DNA of 42,388 nt, taken from contig JAKAKP010000098.1 in the NCBI GenBank assembly GCA_021813445.1, positions 1 to 42,388 of the forward strand. Direction: 5' to 3'. This stretch comes from Deltaproteobacteria bacterium (lineage in GTDB: Bacteria; Desulfobacterota; Desulfobaccia; Desulfobaccales; 0-14-0-80-60-11). Within the stretch, counting starts at the first letter, position 1. Every line of letters starts with the position of its first letter. The position numbers and the translations under genes were made by a program. Under the pieces are notes generated by a model, which had not been told where the DNA came from, made no database searches, and saw only the letters and a program-made list of their open reading frames with translations. Below are positions 16,501-24,478 of this stretch, one piece after another.

Positions 16501-17041
16501 GCTGCTCTGTCATTCTGAACGGAGCGCCGCTTCATTACGAATCTTCCCGTTTCCTTTCCAGCTTGGGAAGGCGATTGGCGGCACCGCTCCAGCTTCCCGG
16601 TCAATGACGCCGAGAAGTTATTCCCAAACTTTCTTTATATCATTTTGAACGCCGTGAAGGATCTCGACGCCTCGAAAATGCAGATTCTTCGCGCCGCTCA
16701 GAATGACAGTTCAGGCAAGTTGAGGTTTTGATATGAAATGGCTTCGATGGAATCGCAGAAGAAGCAGGAGCTTCTTGGGCAACGCGGGTTCCCAAGCAGT
16801 TGAACATGAGCCTTTGGCTCACCCGTAAATTAAGAAAAGTTACCGGCAGTTAACCTTGAACTTTGAACTTTCCAGGGCAGTCCCTCATGGGCCATCGGCC
16901 CACCCACAAAGCATGAAAAGAATCGTAGGTGCGGGCGTCTCGCCCGCCCTGGTAATCCGCACAGGCTGGAAAGCCTGTGCTAACCCTCAGGAACTTTTCG
17001 GAGCAGGAGTTTGGGAACCGGGAGAAAAATTCCCACCCTTT
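16501..17041. repeat. Intergenic repeat cluster between convergent genes
   Basis: No gene is seen. From left to right: AT-rich unique DNA; a broken TTCCCAAG module near 16788; CATGAG-CCTTTGGCTCACCC (16804-16823); a heptamer array reading TTGAACT on this strand (16851-16872), which is sense for the minus-strand efflux gene; a GGGCCATCGGCCCACC hairpin; a GCGGGCG/CGCCCGC hairpin (16931-16947); and a nine-base-arm palindrome GCACAGGCT/AGCCTGTGC (16959-16980). The segment 16887-16980 is repeated almost unchanged at 28513-28608. Confidence 0.85.
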
Positions 17042-17120
17042 TCCCTGGTCCCTGGTCCCTGGCCCCTGCCCACTGCCCACTGCCCACTGCCCACTGATTA
17101 CTGATTACTTGTTACTGATC
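17042..17120 (-). repeat. Drifting heptamer array covering the end of the RND pump gene
   Basis: On the minus strand seven-base units drift from ATCAGTA through GGCAGTG (several copies) to ACCAGGG. The array begins inside the last codons of the efflux gene and includes its TAA stop, so the C-terminal SNK is itself repeat-encoded. Confidence 0.85.
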
Positions 17121-20100
17121 GCACCCTCACCCGCCTCCTTCTCCCGCGTCTCCCACTTGACGATCTTCAGGTCCTTCACAAAGATGCTGTAGAAGACCGG
17201 TACCAGGAGCAGGGTGATCAGGGTGGCCACCAGCAGCCCCCCGATCTGGGCGTAGCACAGGGGCTCCCAGAGCGGCCCGCCGTGCAGGGCCAGGGGAATG
17301 AGCCCGAAGACCGTGGCCCCCACGGTGATCATCACCGGCCGCAACCGGATGATGCCCGCGTCCAGCACCGCTTCCTCCAGGGGCTCCCCTTCCTCGTGCT
17401 TCTCTTCAATGAAGTCAAAGAGCACAATGACGTGGCTGACGATCACCCCCACCAGGCTGACGATGCCCAGAAAGGCCATGAAGCCGAAGGGCTGCCCCAT
17501 GATCATCAGGGAGATCAAGGCCCCCACCATACCGTAGGGGATGGTGGCAAAGACGATCAAGGGCTTGACCGCGTTCTTGAACTGGAACACCAGGGCCAGG
17601 TAGATGCAGATGACCGAGATCAGCAGGACGATGGTCAGGTCGTGGAAACCCTTTTCCTGTTCCTCCTGCTCCCCGCCGATCTCCATCTTGTAGCCCGGCG
17701 GCAGGCTCTTGCCGAATTTGGTGAGGCCCGGCCAGACCGCGTGCAGCACCTGGGAGGCCAGCACCCCGGGGGTGGGGTAGCAGGAGACTTCGATGGTGCG
17801 GAACTGCTGGCGCCGCTCGATCTTTTCCGTCTGCATGCCGTAGCGGAGGCTGGAGATCAGCCCCAGGGGCACCTTTTGCGTCCCTTCGGAGGAATAGACG
17901 TAGAGGTTGCCCAGGTCCGCCAGCCGGGCCCGCTCCCCCATGACCAGGCGGGCCTTGATGGGAATCTGCTTGTCCCTTTCCCTGAGCGTCCCCACCTGGA
18001 AGCCGTTCATGCCCACCGCCGAAGCCGCGGCCACGTCGTAATTGGAAACCCCGGCCAGGTTGGCCCGGTCCGGGTCGATCTGGAGGCGGGCCACCATGTT
18101 TTCCGCGCCCCAATTATCCCGGATCCGCTCCGCCAGGGGCGTGGCCCGGAAGAGCCTCTCCACTTCCCGGGCTAGGCCACGGAGGGTGTGGGCGTCTTCG
18201 CCGGAGATGCGGATGGATACCGGATATTTGATGGGAGTGCCGGTATCCAGCTGCTTCACGTCCACCATGGCCCCGGGGATCTCCTTCAACAGGGCCTGCT
18301 GCAGGGGGTCCACCAGGTTGTTGGTGTCGTGCTTATCCTTGACCTGGATGACGATCTGGGCATAGTTGGGCTGCTGGGGTTCGGGAGACAGGGAAAACCA
18401 GAATCTGGGGCCGCCGCCGCCCACAAAGGAAGTCAGGCAATCCAGCACCTCCCGGCCTTTTTTGTCCGTCCCCCCGTGCTCCCGCCCGTAATTGGCGGCC
18501 ACTTTCTGGAGGACCTTTTCCACCTGGCGCGCGGTCTCGTCGGTGGCGGATAAGGGCGCGTCCTCCGGCAGCCAGACGTTCACATAGGAGAGGTAGGACA
18601 GGTCCTTGGGGAAGAACGCGGTCTTGAGCATCAGCATGGCCCCGGCCCCCAGGGCCAGGAAGCCCAGGGAGCCCGCAAAAAACCGCCAGCGGTGCTCAAT
18701 GATCAAACGCCCAAATTTGTAGTACATCCCCAAAAAGCCGTGCTGGCGCCGTTCGTGGAGGGGCTGCTCCAGGGTCTTGGGCGGCCGCAGCAGGTGATAG
18801 CCCAGAAAGGGGATAAAGGTCATGGACACAATGCGGGAGGCCACCAGGGAACAGGCCATGACCACCGGCAGGCTGTAAATGAAGCGCCCGGTGTCGCCCC
18901 CCACCATGAGAAAGGGGAGATAGGCCACCACGTTGGTGACGGTGGCGTAGAGAATGGCCGTGGCCAGCTTGGTGGGGCCCAGCCAGGCCGCCACCATGGG
19001 CTGCTGCCCCATACCCAGTTCCCGTTTGATGGCGTCCCCGGCCACCACCGGGTCATCCACCAGCAGTCCCAGGGCGATGATCAGCGAGGCGATGGAGACC
19101 TGCTGCAGGTCGATGCCCAGCAGATACATCATGCCGAAGGTCATGGCCAGGGTCAGGGGGATGGACAGGGACATGAGCAGGGCCGAGCGCCAGGACCAGA
19201 AGCCCAGCCAGGAAACCAGGACCACCAGGAAGATGGCCTCGTACAGGCTCTTCATGAACAGGTCGATATTTTCCCGGACCTGCTGGGGCTGGTCCGAGGT
19301 CCGGGTCACGATCAGGTCTTCCGGGAGGATCTTTTTCAGGTCCGCCAGGGCCCCGTCCACGGCCTTGCCGAATTCGCCAATCTTTTCCCCGGCCCGCATC
19401 TGCACCGCCAGGGTGATGGCCCGGGAGCGCTGCCACTTGCCCTTGGCGTCCCGCCAACTGAAGAAATTCAGAAAACTGGGGGGGCTCTCGTAGGAGCGCA
19501 TCACGTCCACCACGTCCCGGAGGTACACCGGCACGTGGTCCGCGGTGGTCCCCATCATCACCCCGCCGATCTCTTTTTCGCTCTTGAACTCCCCGGAGGG
19601 CACCACCGTCACTTCCTTGCCCTCCACCTCCAGGACGCCGCCGGGGACCGAAATATTGCGGGCCTGCAACAGGCTCGGCAGCTTGGTGACATTGCCGCCG
19701 TAGGAGGCCAGCCGCTCCTGGGAGTATTCCAGCCAGATCTCTTCCTTGAGCACGCCGCTCCGGCTCACCTTGGTGACGATGGGCGTCTTGTCCAGGGCCA
19801 CCGTCACCCCCAGCAGGGTGCGCTCCATGAGCTTGGTGAAGTCGTCCATCTCCCGGTAGCTGTATTTGTCCCCCGGGCTCTTGGCCAGGGCCGCGGCCGT
19901 CTGTTGCGGGTCCCGGATAAGCAGGGGCTCCCAGACATCCGGGGGCAATTCCGAGGCCCGCACATTCTCCCGGACGTATTTATGCAGGAAGGCCGTGATC
20001 CGGGCGTCGCTGGCGTCCGAGGCCGAGTCCAGGGCCACAAACCCCGGCCCCTCGATGACCCGCACGTCCCGGGCCAGCCCTGATTTTTTGAGATACGCCG

Positions 20101-20746
20101 CGAACTGGTCGACCACCGGCTGCACCAGCCGGGGGCTGAGGGAGATGGGGAAGCCCAGGACCAGGGTCACCCGGGGTGTGGTTCCCCCGTTTTTGGCCTG
20201 GGCCCGGACCTTGAGGATGGCCTGCTCCAGGTCCCGGCCCCGGAGCGCGATTTCCACGTCGCTGATTTTGGGGCTGGCCACGGTGAGCATCAGGGCCGCG
20301 GTGTCGCCGTAGTCCTTGAGGAAATTGATGGGGCCCGCGCCTTCCGGCAGGTCGTGGATGGAATCCAGGCGGTACTTGATGTCGTCCAGCTGCTTGCCGG
20401 TGTCCTCCACCTTCTCGTCCAGCTCCACGGTGACCACGGACACGCCCACCCGGGTGGTGGATTCGATCTTCTTGATATGGGTGTTTTCCGCGACCTTCAG
20501 TTCGATCTTGCGGGTGACCAGCTGCTCCACCTTGTCCGTGGTCATCCCCGGCCAGGGACAGATAATCTGGGCCACCCGCACCGGGATATCCGGGTCCTTC
20601 CGCTGGGGCATGGCGTGATACCCGAAATACCCCCAGAACACCACAGCCACCAGCAAGACCCAGGAAATATGGGGATGCTCCACAAAATACCGCGCGGTAT
20701 TGTGGGTCTTCTGGATATATTCGTCGTCAGTCTTGCGATGGGTCAT
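17105..20746 (-). CDS. RND-family efflux permease
   Basis: 1213 residues, inner membrane. The standard RND layout is visible: a first membrane helix at about 30-48, a large porter loop, a helix bundle with GLLVDDPVVAGDAIKREL (TM4 region with the paired Asp of the proton relay, near residue 560), a second porter loop, and the last bundle with GIVSLVGVIVSHVIVLFDFIEE and RLRPVMITVGATVFGLIPLAL. It would work with the adaptor and TolC-type proteins encoded at 23219-25818. It is roughly 150 residues longer than common RND pumps; an extra helical stretch around residues 240-320 of the first porter loop accounts for much of this. Substrate type (drug or metal) is not evident. Confidence 0.92.
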   Translation of the reverse strand: MTHRKTDDEYIQKTHNTARYFVEHPHISWVLLVAVVFWGYFGYHAMPQRKDPDIPVRVAQIICPWPGMTTDKVEQLVTRKIELKVAENTHIKKIESTTRVGVSVVTVELDEKVEDTGKQLDDIKYRLDSIHDLPEGAGPINFLKDYGDTAALMLTVASPKISDVEIALRGRDLEQAILKVRAQAKNGGTTPRVTLVLGFPISLSPRLVQPVVDQFAAYLKKSGLARDVRVIEGPGFVALDSASDASDARITAFLHKYVRENVRASELPPDVWEPLLIRDPQQTAAALAKSPGDKYSYREMDDFTKLMERTLLGVTVALDKTPIVTKVSRSGVLKEEIWLEYSQERLASYGGNVTKLPSLLQARNISVPGGVLEVEGKEVTVVPSGEFKSEKEIGGVMMGTTADHVPVYLRDVVDVMRSYESPPSFLNFFSWRDAKGKWQRSRAITLAVQMRAGEKIGEFGKAVDGALADLKKILPEDLIVTRTSDQPQQVRENIDLFMKSLYEAIFLVVLVSWLGFWSWRSALLMSLSIPLTLAMTFGMMYLLGIDLQQVSIASLIIALGLLVDDPVVAGDAIKRELGMGQQPMVAAWLGPTKLATAILYATVTNVVAYLPFLMVGGDTGRFIYSLPVVMACSLVASRIVSMTFIPFLGYHLLRPPKTLEQPLHERRQHGFLGMYYKFGRLIIEHRWRFFAGSLGFLALGAGAMLMLKTAFFPKDLSYLSYVNVWLPEDAPLSATDETARQVEKVLQKVAANYGREHGGTDKKGREVLDCLTSFVGGGGPRFWFSLSPEPQQPNYAQIVIQVKDKHDTNNLVDPLQQALLKEIPGAMVDVKQLDTGTPIKYPVSIRISGEDAHTLRGLAREVERLFRATPLAERIRDNWGAENMVARLQIDPDRANLAGVSNYDVAAASAVGMNGFQVGTLRERDKQIPIKARLVMGERARLADLGNLYVYSSEGTQKVPLGLISSLRYGMQTEKIERRQQFRTIEVSCYPTPGVLASQVLHAVWPGLTKFGKSLPPGYKMEIGGEQEEQEKGFHDLTIVLLISVICIYLALVFQFKNAVKPLIVFATIPYGMVGALISLMIMGQPFGFMAFLGIVSLVGVIVSHVIVLFDFIEEKHEEGEPLEEAVLDAGIIRLRPVMITVGATVFGLIPLALHGGPLWEPLCYAQIGGLLVATLITLLLVPVFYSIFVKDLKIVKWETREKEAGEGAISNK

Positions 20747-20774
20747 GATTAGTTACCAGTGGTCAGTGGCCAGT
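20747..20774. repeat. Heptamer array upstream of the RND start codon
   Basis: GATTAGT, TACCAGT, GGTCAGT and GGCCAGT lie directly in front of the efflux ATG at 20746, occupying the place of its ribosome binding site. No purine-rich Shine-Dalgarno sequence is left in this position. Confidence 0.75.
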
Positions 20775-20820
20775 TTGTTTTTTTAGTCGACAGTAAGATG
20801 GGATTGGCCCACCTTGCTTC

Positions 20821-20873
20821 TCGTTCCCAAGTTGCACTTCTCATTTCTCGTTCCCAAGTTGCACTTGGGAACG
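20821..20873. repeat. Duplicated TTCCCAAG palindrome module
   Basis: CGTTCCCAAG (20849-20858) and CTTGGGAACG (20864-20873) form a perfect palindrome with a five-base loop. A partial copy, CGTTCCCAAGTTGCACTT, lies 27 bases upstream, indicating a local tandem duplication. Confidence 0.8.
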
Positions 20874-20957
20874 CCTTATTATTTGCCAAGCTTAGCTTGG
20901 CCGCGACAAGGCTCCCAATCAAAATTTATTCCCATGTACGCCAAGCAGAACCCTGCT

Positions 20958-21077
20958 TCAAACCTCAACCAAATCAATCTCCAGCACCCCATCCCGGCCC
21001 TGATAATCTCGGGCACTGGAATAGCGCCAGTCCTCAGGACGGTCCACCAACCCCGCCCTCACGGGATTATAATGCAG
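20958..21077 (-). pseudogene. C-terminal remnant of a REP-associated tyrosine transposase (RAYT)
   Basis: On the minus strand 39 codons ending in TGA read LHYNPVRAGLVDRPEDWRYS, then SSARDYQGRDGVLEIDLVEV. NPVRAGLV and P-W-Y/SSA followed by L-x-ID are the typical tail of Y1_Tnp-type transposases associated with REP elements. The catalytic HUH and Tyr parts are missing and no start codon exists, so this is a fossil. It is bordered at 21086-21129 by a large REP-like hairpin. Confidence 0.8.
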
Positions 21078-21085
21078 TTTTGTAG

Positions 21086-21129
21086 GGTGGGCATGGCCCA
21101 CCGTCTTTTATCGGTGGGCCGTGCCCACC
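21086..21129. repeat. REP-like hairpin next to the transposase remnant
   Basis: Two 18-base arms, 21086-21103 and 21112-21129, pair with a single mismatch around an eight-base T-rich loop. The core is GGTGGGC-nn-GGCCCACC. It touches the stop codon of the acyl-CoA dehydrogenase gene and could also end its transcript, although no T-run follows. Confidence 0.85.
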
Positions 21130-22296
21130 TTACTTCTGCTCCCTGAGTAGGTCCTTGGCGATGATCAGTCTCTGAATCTCGCTGGTGCCGTCGAAGATGC
21201 GGAAGGCCCGGACGTGGCGGTAGAGGCGTTCCACGGCCAGGCCTTGCTTCACTCCCAGGCCGCCGAAGATTTGCTGGGCCTGGTCCACCACCTCCTGGGC
21301 CGCCTCGCTGGCAAAGAGCTTGGCCATGGCCGCTTCCCGAGTGATCCGGGAGCCACCGGCATCATGGAGCCACGCGGCCCGGTAGACCAGCAGGGCCGCG
21401 GCGTCGATCTTCACGGCCATGTCCGCCAGTTTCGCCTGGATGAGTTGATGTTCGCTGATGGGTTTTTTAAAGGCCACCCGCTCCCGGCTGCGGGCCAGGG
21501 CCGCGTCCAGGGCCCGGCGGGCCATGCCCAGGGTGGCCGCACCCACGGTGGGGCGGAAAAGCTCCAACGCGGCCAGGGCGATGGGGAAACCCCGGCCCGG
21601 CTCCCCCAGGAGCCGGGAGGCGGGCACGCGCACCTCCTGGAAGTGAAGCACGCCCACGGTATGGGGCGGCAGCACCGGCAGCCGCTCCTCCAGGGTGATA
21701 CCCGGGAGCCCGCCGTCCACCAAAAAAGCGGAGATCCCGCCCGCGTCCGGGGCCTCAAAGGTGCGGGCAAAAAGCACGTAGACGTCAGCCAGGCCGGCAT
21801 TGGAAGTCCACATCTTGCGGCCGGTAATCACATAATCGCCGCCGTCCCGCCGCGCCGCGGTGGCCAGGGCTGCGGCATCGGACCCCACGCCCGGCTCGGA
21901 CAGGGCGAACGCCGGCAGCAGCTCGCCCCGGAGATAGCCGGGCAGCAACTCCCTTTTCTGCTGCCGGGAGCCGTATAGGGCCACCGGCATGACGGCCAGC
22001 CAGGGCTCGGAAAAGGCCACGTCGCCGATGGTGGCCCCATACCCCAGGATTTCCCGCATCAGGCAGAGGCTGCGGAGATCGTGCTTCTCCCCCGCGGCGC
22101 CGGGGCTGCCGGGGAGGGAGTGGTCCAGCCACTTATCCGCAGCCAGCCGCCGCCAAATCTCGCCTGCGGCCCGGCCATCGCCGCCCTCGTCATCTTCATA
22201 CTGCGGCAGCACCGCCCCGGCCCACTCACCGAATTCTTGGGCAAAGGTGCGGTGGAACGGATCAAAAAACGGCCAGTCCAGGTAACGATGGTCCAA
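21130..22296 (-). CDS. Acyl-CoA dehydrogenase family flavoprotein
   Basis: 388 residues from a TTG start with AAGGA seven bases upstream. Family marks: [33 protein letters not shown] (FAD and substrate binding), [26 protein letters not shown], and [43 protein letters not shown]-dependent alpha,beta-dehydrogenation of an acyl-CoA is expected. The usual catalytic Glu of the IYEGT motif is replaced by Asp (IFDGT), and the alternative Glu position used by isovaleryl-CoA dehydrogenase looks like Phe (ALELFR). The substrate is unknown. The gene sits oddly inside an efflux locus, between the pump and its adaptor. It may be transcribed on its own. Confidence 0.9.
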   Translation of the reverse strand: MDHRYLDWPFFDPFHRTFAQEFGEWAGAVLPQYEDDEGGDGRAAGEIWRRLAADKWLDHSLPGSPGAAGEKHDLRSLCLMREILGYGATIGDVAFSEPWLAVMPVALYGSRQQKRELLPGYLRGELLPAFALSEPGVGSDAAALATAARRDGGDYVITGRKMWTSNAGLADVYVLFARTFEAPDAGGISAFLVDGGLPGITLEERLPVLPPHTVGVLHFQEVRVPASRLLGEPGRGFPIALAALELFRPTVGAATLGMARRALDAALARSRERVAFKKPISEHQLIQAKLADMAVKIDAAALLVYRAAWLHDAGGSRITREAAMAKLFASEAAQEVVDQAQQIFGGLGVKQGLAVERLYRHVRAFRIFDGTSEIQRLIIAKDLLREQK

Positions 22297-22421
22297 ATAT
22301 GGGTCCTTTCAGCAATGATCGGTGTGTATAACGCCCGGGACAAAGCATCTTAGCACGCAACCAGGGAGAAAAAAAGCGCTCTTATCCCCCGGAAGGCAGA
22401 TACTCCGCCTTGCTTATTGAC

Positions 22422-22460
22422 ATCGATGGTGATATCGTAAAACGAAATCATTATCGATGG
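22422..22460 (+). promoter_or_regulatory. Candidate operator of the toxin-antitoxin operon
   Basis: Two direct copies of ATCGATGG (22422-22429 and 22453-22460) flank the inverted repeat TCGT-AAA-ACGA (22435-22445), all within 50 bases upstream of the antitoxin ATG. AbrB-fold antitoxins autoregulate from such sites. A TTGACA at 22417-22422 could be the -35 box, but no good -10 box is placed correctly. Confidence 0.45.
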
Positions 22461-22468
22461 AGATAATC

Positions 22469-22675
22469 ATGAAGGCGGTCACCGTGTCCTCAAAATTTCA
22501 AGTGGTAATCCCCCGGGAGGTGCGGGAGGCCATGGAAATCCGGCCCGGCACCAGGGTCCAGGTCCTCCGATACGAGAACCGCATCGAACTCATCCCCGTA
22601 AGGGAGCCCAAATCTTTGCGGGGGTTTATCAAAGGGATTGATACGGAGGTGCCCCGGGAAGGGGACCGGGTATGA
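22469..22675 (+). CDS. AbrB/SpoVT-fold antitoxin (VapB/MazE-like)
   Basis: 68 residues. The N-terminal swapped-hairpin domain is complete: MKAVTVSSKFQVVIPREVRE, then RPGTRVQVLRYENRIELIPV. The C-terminal RGFIKGIDTEVPREGDRV tail would wrap and inhibit the toxin. GGAG at 22459-22462 sets the ATG at 22469 as start. The stop TGA overlaps the toxin ATG (ATGA, four bases), giving coupled translation. The unit lies between two minus-strand genes that do not seem related to it, as expected for a mobile toxin-antitoxin module. Confidence 0.9.
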   Translation: MKAVTVSSKFQVVIPREVREAMEIRPGTRVQVLRYENRIELIPVREPKSLRGFIKGIDTEVPREGDRV

Positions 22676-23046
22676 ACCTGGTGGATTCTTGCGGCTGGCT
22701 GGAGTACTTTGCCGACGGTCCCCATGCCGATTTTTATGCCCCGGCCATTGAAGACCCAGGCTTCCTCCTGGTGCCCACGATCTGTCTCCTGGAAGTTTTC
22801 AAACGGGTGCTGCAACAAAGGGGAGAAGATGCCGCACTCCAGGCAGCCGCAGCCATGCACCAGGGGTTGATCGTGCCTTTGGACGCCAGCCTGGCCCTGA
22901 ACGCCGCCAGGATCAGCAGTGATCTCAAGTTGCCTCTGGCGGACAGCGTCATTTTGGCTACTGCCCGCGCCCATGATGGCGTCATCTGGACTCAAGACGC
23001 CCATTTTCGGGGTCTGGAAGGCGTTAGATACACTGAAACACCGTAA
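22672..23046 (+). CDS. vapC: PIN-domain ribonuclease toxin (VapC-like)
   Basis: 124 residues with a complete PIN active site: D5 in MNLVDSCGWLEYF, E41 in VPTICLLEVFK, D91 in LPLADSVILATA and D109 in IWTQDAHF. PIN toxins cut tRNA or rRNA in a magnesium-dependent way when freed from the antitoxin. All four acidic residues are present, so it should be active. It is translationally coupled to the antitoxin gene through an ATGA overlap. Confidence 0.93.
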   Translation: MNLVDSCGWLEYFADGPHADFYAPAIEDPGFLLVPTICLLEVFKRVLQQRGEDAALQAAAAMHQGLIVPLDASLALNAARISSDLKLPLADSVILATARAHDGVIWTQDAHFRGLEGVRYTETP

Positions 23047-23075
23047 TAATTGAACCGATATAGTTAATTCTGACC

Positions 23076-23206
23076 GCACAGGCCGGAAAGCCTGTGCCAC
23101 CGATACCCCGTGATTTCGGGTTGAGCCAAAAGCTCATGAATGGCTGTTCCCAGGTTCAACTTGGGAACCAGAATGAAACTTGCCCCGGTCCCTGACCCCT
23201 GACCTC
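23076..23206. repeat. Repeat cluster behind the efflux adaptor gene
   Basis: Three module types lie in line: a palindrome GCACAGGC...AGCCTGTGC (23076-23097); a reversed TTTGGCTCA module near 23122-23138; and GTTCCCAGG/CTTGGGAAC (23146-23168, one mismatch). At 23182-23206 the minus strand shows seven-base units GGTCAGG, GGTCAGG, GACCGGG, ending about a dozen bases beyond the adaptor stop codon and in its sense orientation. Confidence 0.78.
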
Positions 23207-23218
23207 CTTCCATCAGAT

Positions 23219-24478
23219 TCACCGCTCCGGCGGCGGGATGACGCGCACCGGCTGGCCGTCGGTCACCAGGGTGGCGCCGGTGACGATCACCGGTTCCCCC
23301 ACTTTGACTCCCTTGGTCACGGTAATGACATTCCCGTAGACTTCTCCCAGCGCAATATTGTCGCGTAACCGGGCTATCTGCCTGCCGCCTTTCTCTGCCA
23401 CCACAAACAAGGCGTAACCCTCGGGGTTGGTCTGGGAGCGGACGATGGCCGTGAGCGGCACCACGGTCACGGCCAGGGGGGCCCGGCCGGTGGTCACGGC
23501 CACGGACGCGATCATGCCCACCTTTAACTCTTGTTGGGGATTGGGGATGGTGATCTCCACGTCGAAGACCCGGGATTTCGGGTCCGCGGAAGGGGAAATC
23601 GCGGTCACCAGGCCTTGGAATTCCTTGTTCCGGATGGCCTCGGTGGTAACAGTCAGTCTTTCCCCCAGCTTAAGGTGCTGCAGCATCAGGTCGGAGACGC
23701 CGAAGACCACCTTCACCTCTTCGGTATTGGCCAGTCTAAAGCCCACCGCGCCCTGGTTGGCCAGGTCACCCACTTCCACTTTGCGCTTGAGGACCAGGGA
23801 GGCCACCGGGGCTTTCAGCGAGGTGTCCTCCAGGGCGATGCGGGCTTCCCGGGTCTGGGCCGCGGCCGCGCCCGCGCTGCCCAGGGCCTCGCCATACCTG
23901 GCCTGGGCCTTGTCGTAGTCGGATTTGGTCAGGCTGTTGGCCGCGTAGAGGTTCTTGGCCCGCCGCAGGTCCAGATCCGCGTGTTCCAGGGACGCCCGGG
24001 CCGCGGCCAACTGGGACGCAGCCTGGTTCACTTTGGCCTGGTAGTCGCTTTCCCGCACCTGGGCCAGCACGGTCCCTCGTTTGACGTAATCCCCTTCCTG
24101 GACATTGCGCATCTTCCCGTCCACGCCCCGGACCTGGAAGATCTGCACCACGTAGCCTCCGGACTTAAAAGCCAGCTCCACGTGGGAATAGGGCTGGATA
24201 TTGGCGGAATAGCGCGTCTCTCCGCCGCCCCGGTAGGCCTCCGCGGCCTTCACCCCCACCGGCAGGGGGGCTTTCTCTTCCCGGGCCTTGGAGCCGCAGC
24301 CGCTGAGGCAGAGGACCAAAAGGAATAATCCCAGGACCCCGATGCAAAGCTTCGAGGACAAACGGGTTCCCAAGCGCAGCTTGGGAACCGGTAAATGGAC
24401 TCCCCCCTTTTCTAAAGGGGGGCCGGGGGGGATTATTAGGCGCCCGGATTGCCCACTTGGATAATTCGGCAGCTTCAT
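23219..24478 (-). CDS. RND efflux periplasmic adaptor (HlyD/AcrA-type lipoprotein)
   Basis: 419 residues from the ATG at 24478. A lipoprotein signal LGLFLLVLCLSGCGSK (lipobox LSGC, about residues 49-62) is followed by a split biotinyl-lipoyl domain (NVQEGDYVKRGTVLAQV), a coiled-coil hairpin (QAASQLAAARASLEHADLDL) and a beta-barrel domain (VGMIASVAV, VVPLTAIV). It would join the RND pump to the TolC-type channel. The ATG overlaps the stop codon of the TolC-type gene (ATGA). However, about 40 residues precede the lipoprotein signal, and much of this is translated intergenic repeat. The native start may be the TTG at 24361, which would give a normal signal sequence. Confidence 0.88.
   Translation of the reverse strand: MKLPNYPSGQSGRLIIPPGPPLEKGGVHLPVPKLRLGTRLSSKLCIGVLGLFLLVLCLSGCGSKAREEKAPLPVGVKAAEAYRGGGETRYSANIQPYSHVELAFKSGGYVVQIFQVRGVDGKMRNVQEGDYVKRGTVLAQVRESDYQAKVNQAASQLAAARASLEHADLDLRRAKNLYAANSLTKSDYDKAQARYGEALGSAGAAAAQTREARIALEDTSLKAPVASLVLKRKVEVGDLANQGAVGFRLANTEEVKVVFGVSDLMLQHLKLGERLTVTTEAIRNKEFQGLVTAISPSADPKSRVFDVEITIPNPQQELKVGMIASVAVTTGRAPLAVTVVPLTAIVRSQTNPEGYALFVVAEKGGRQIARLRDNIALGEVYGNVITVTKGVKVGEPVIVTGATLVTDGQPVRVIPPPER
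24365..24434. repeat. Two intergenic repeat modules inside the adaptor reading frame
   Basis: GGTTCCCAAG (24365-24374) and CTTGGGAACC (24380-24389) form the dispersed palindrome, followed by a CCCCCCTTTT...AAAGGGGGG module (about 24401-24423) and G-rich sequence. Both also occur outside genes (20849-20873 and 32967-33045). Here they fall within the first 40 codons of the adaptor frame. Confidence 0.85.

Noticed and set aside
16480-17120. Repeats as a possible CRISPR array
   Set aside because: The units are seven bases long and contiguous, without spacers of constant length; the larger palindromes are not regularly spaced and no cas gene is present.
18692-20083. 463-codon plus-strand frame opposite the RND pump
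   Set aside because: Rich in His, Gly and Gln, as expected from the complement of a GC-rich membrane protein gene; no domain seen.
22417-22445. Promoter of the toxin-antitoxin pair
   Set aside because: TTGACA is present, but no acceptable -10 hexamer lies 16 to 18 bases downstream.
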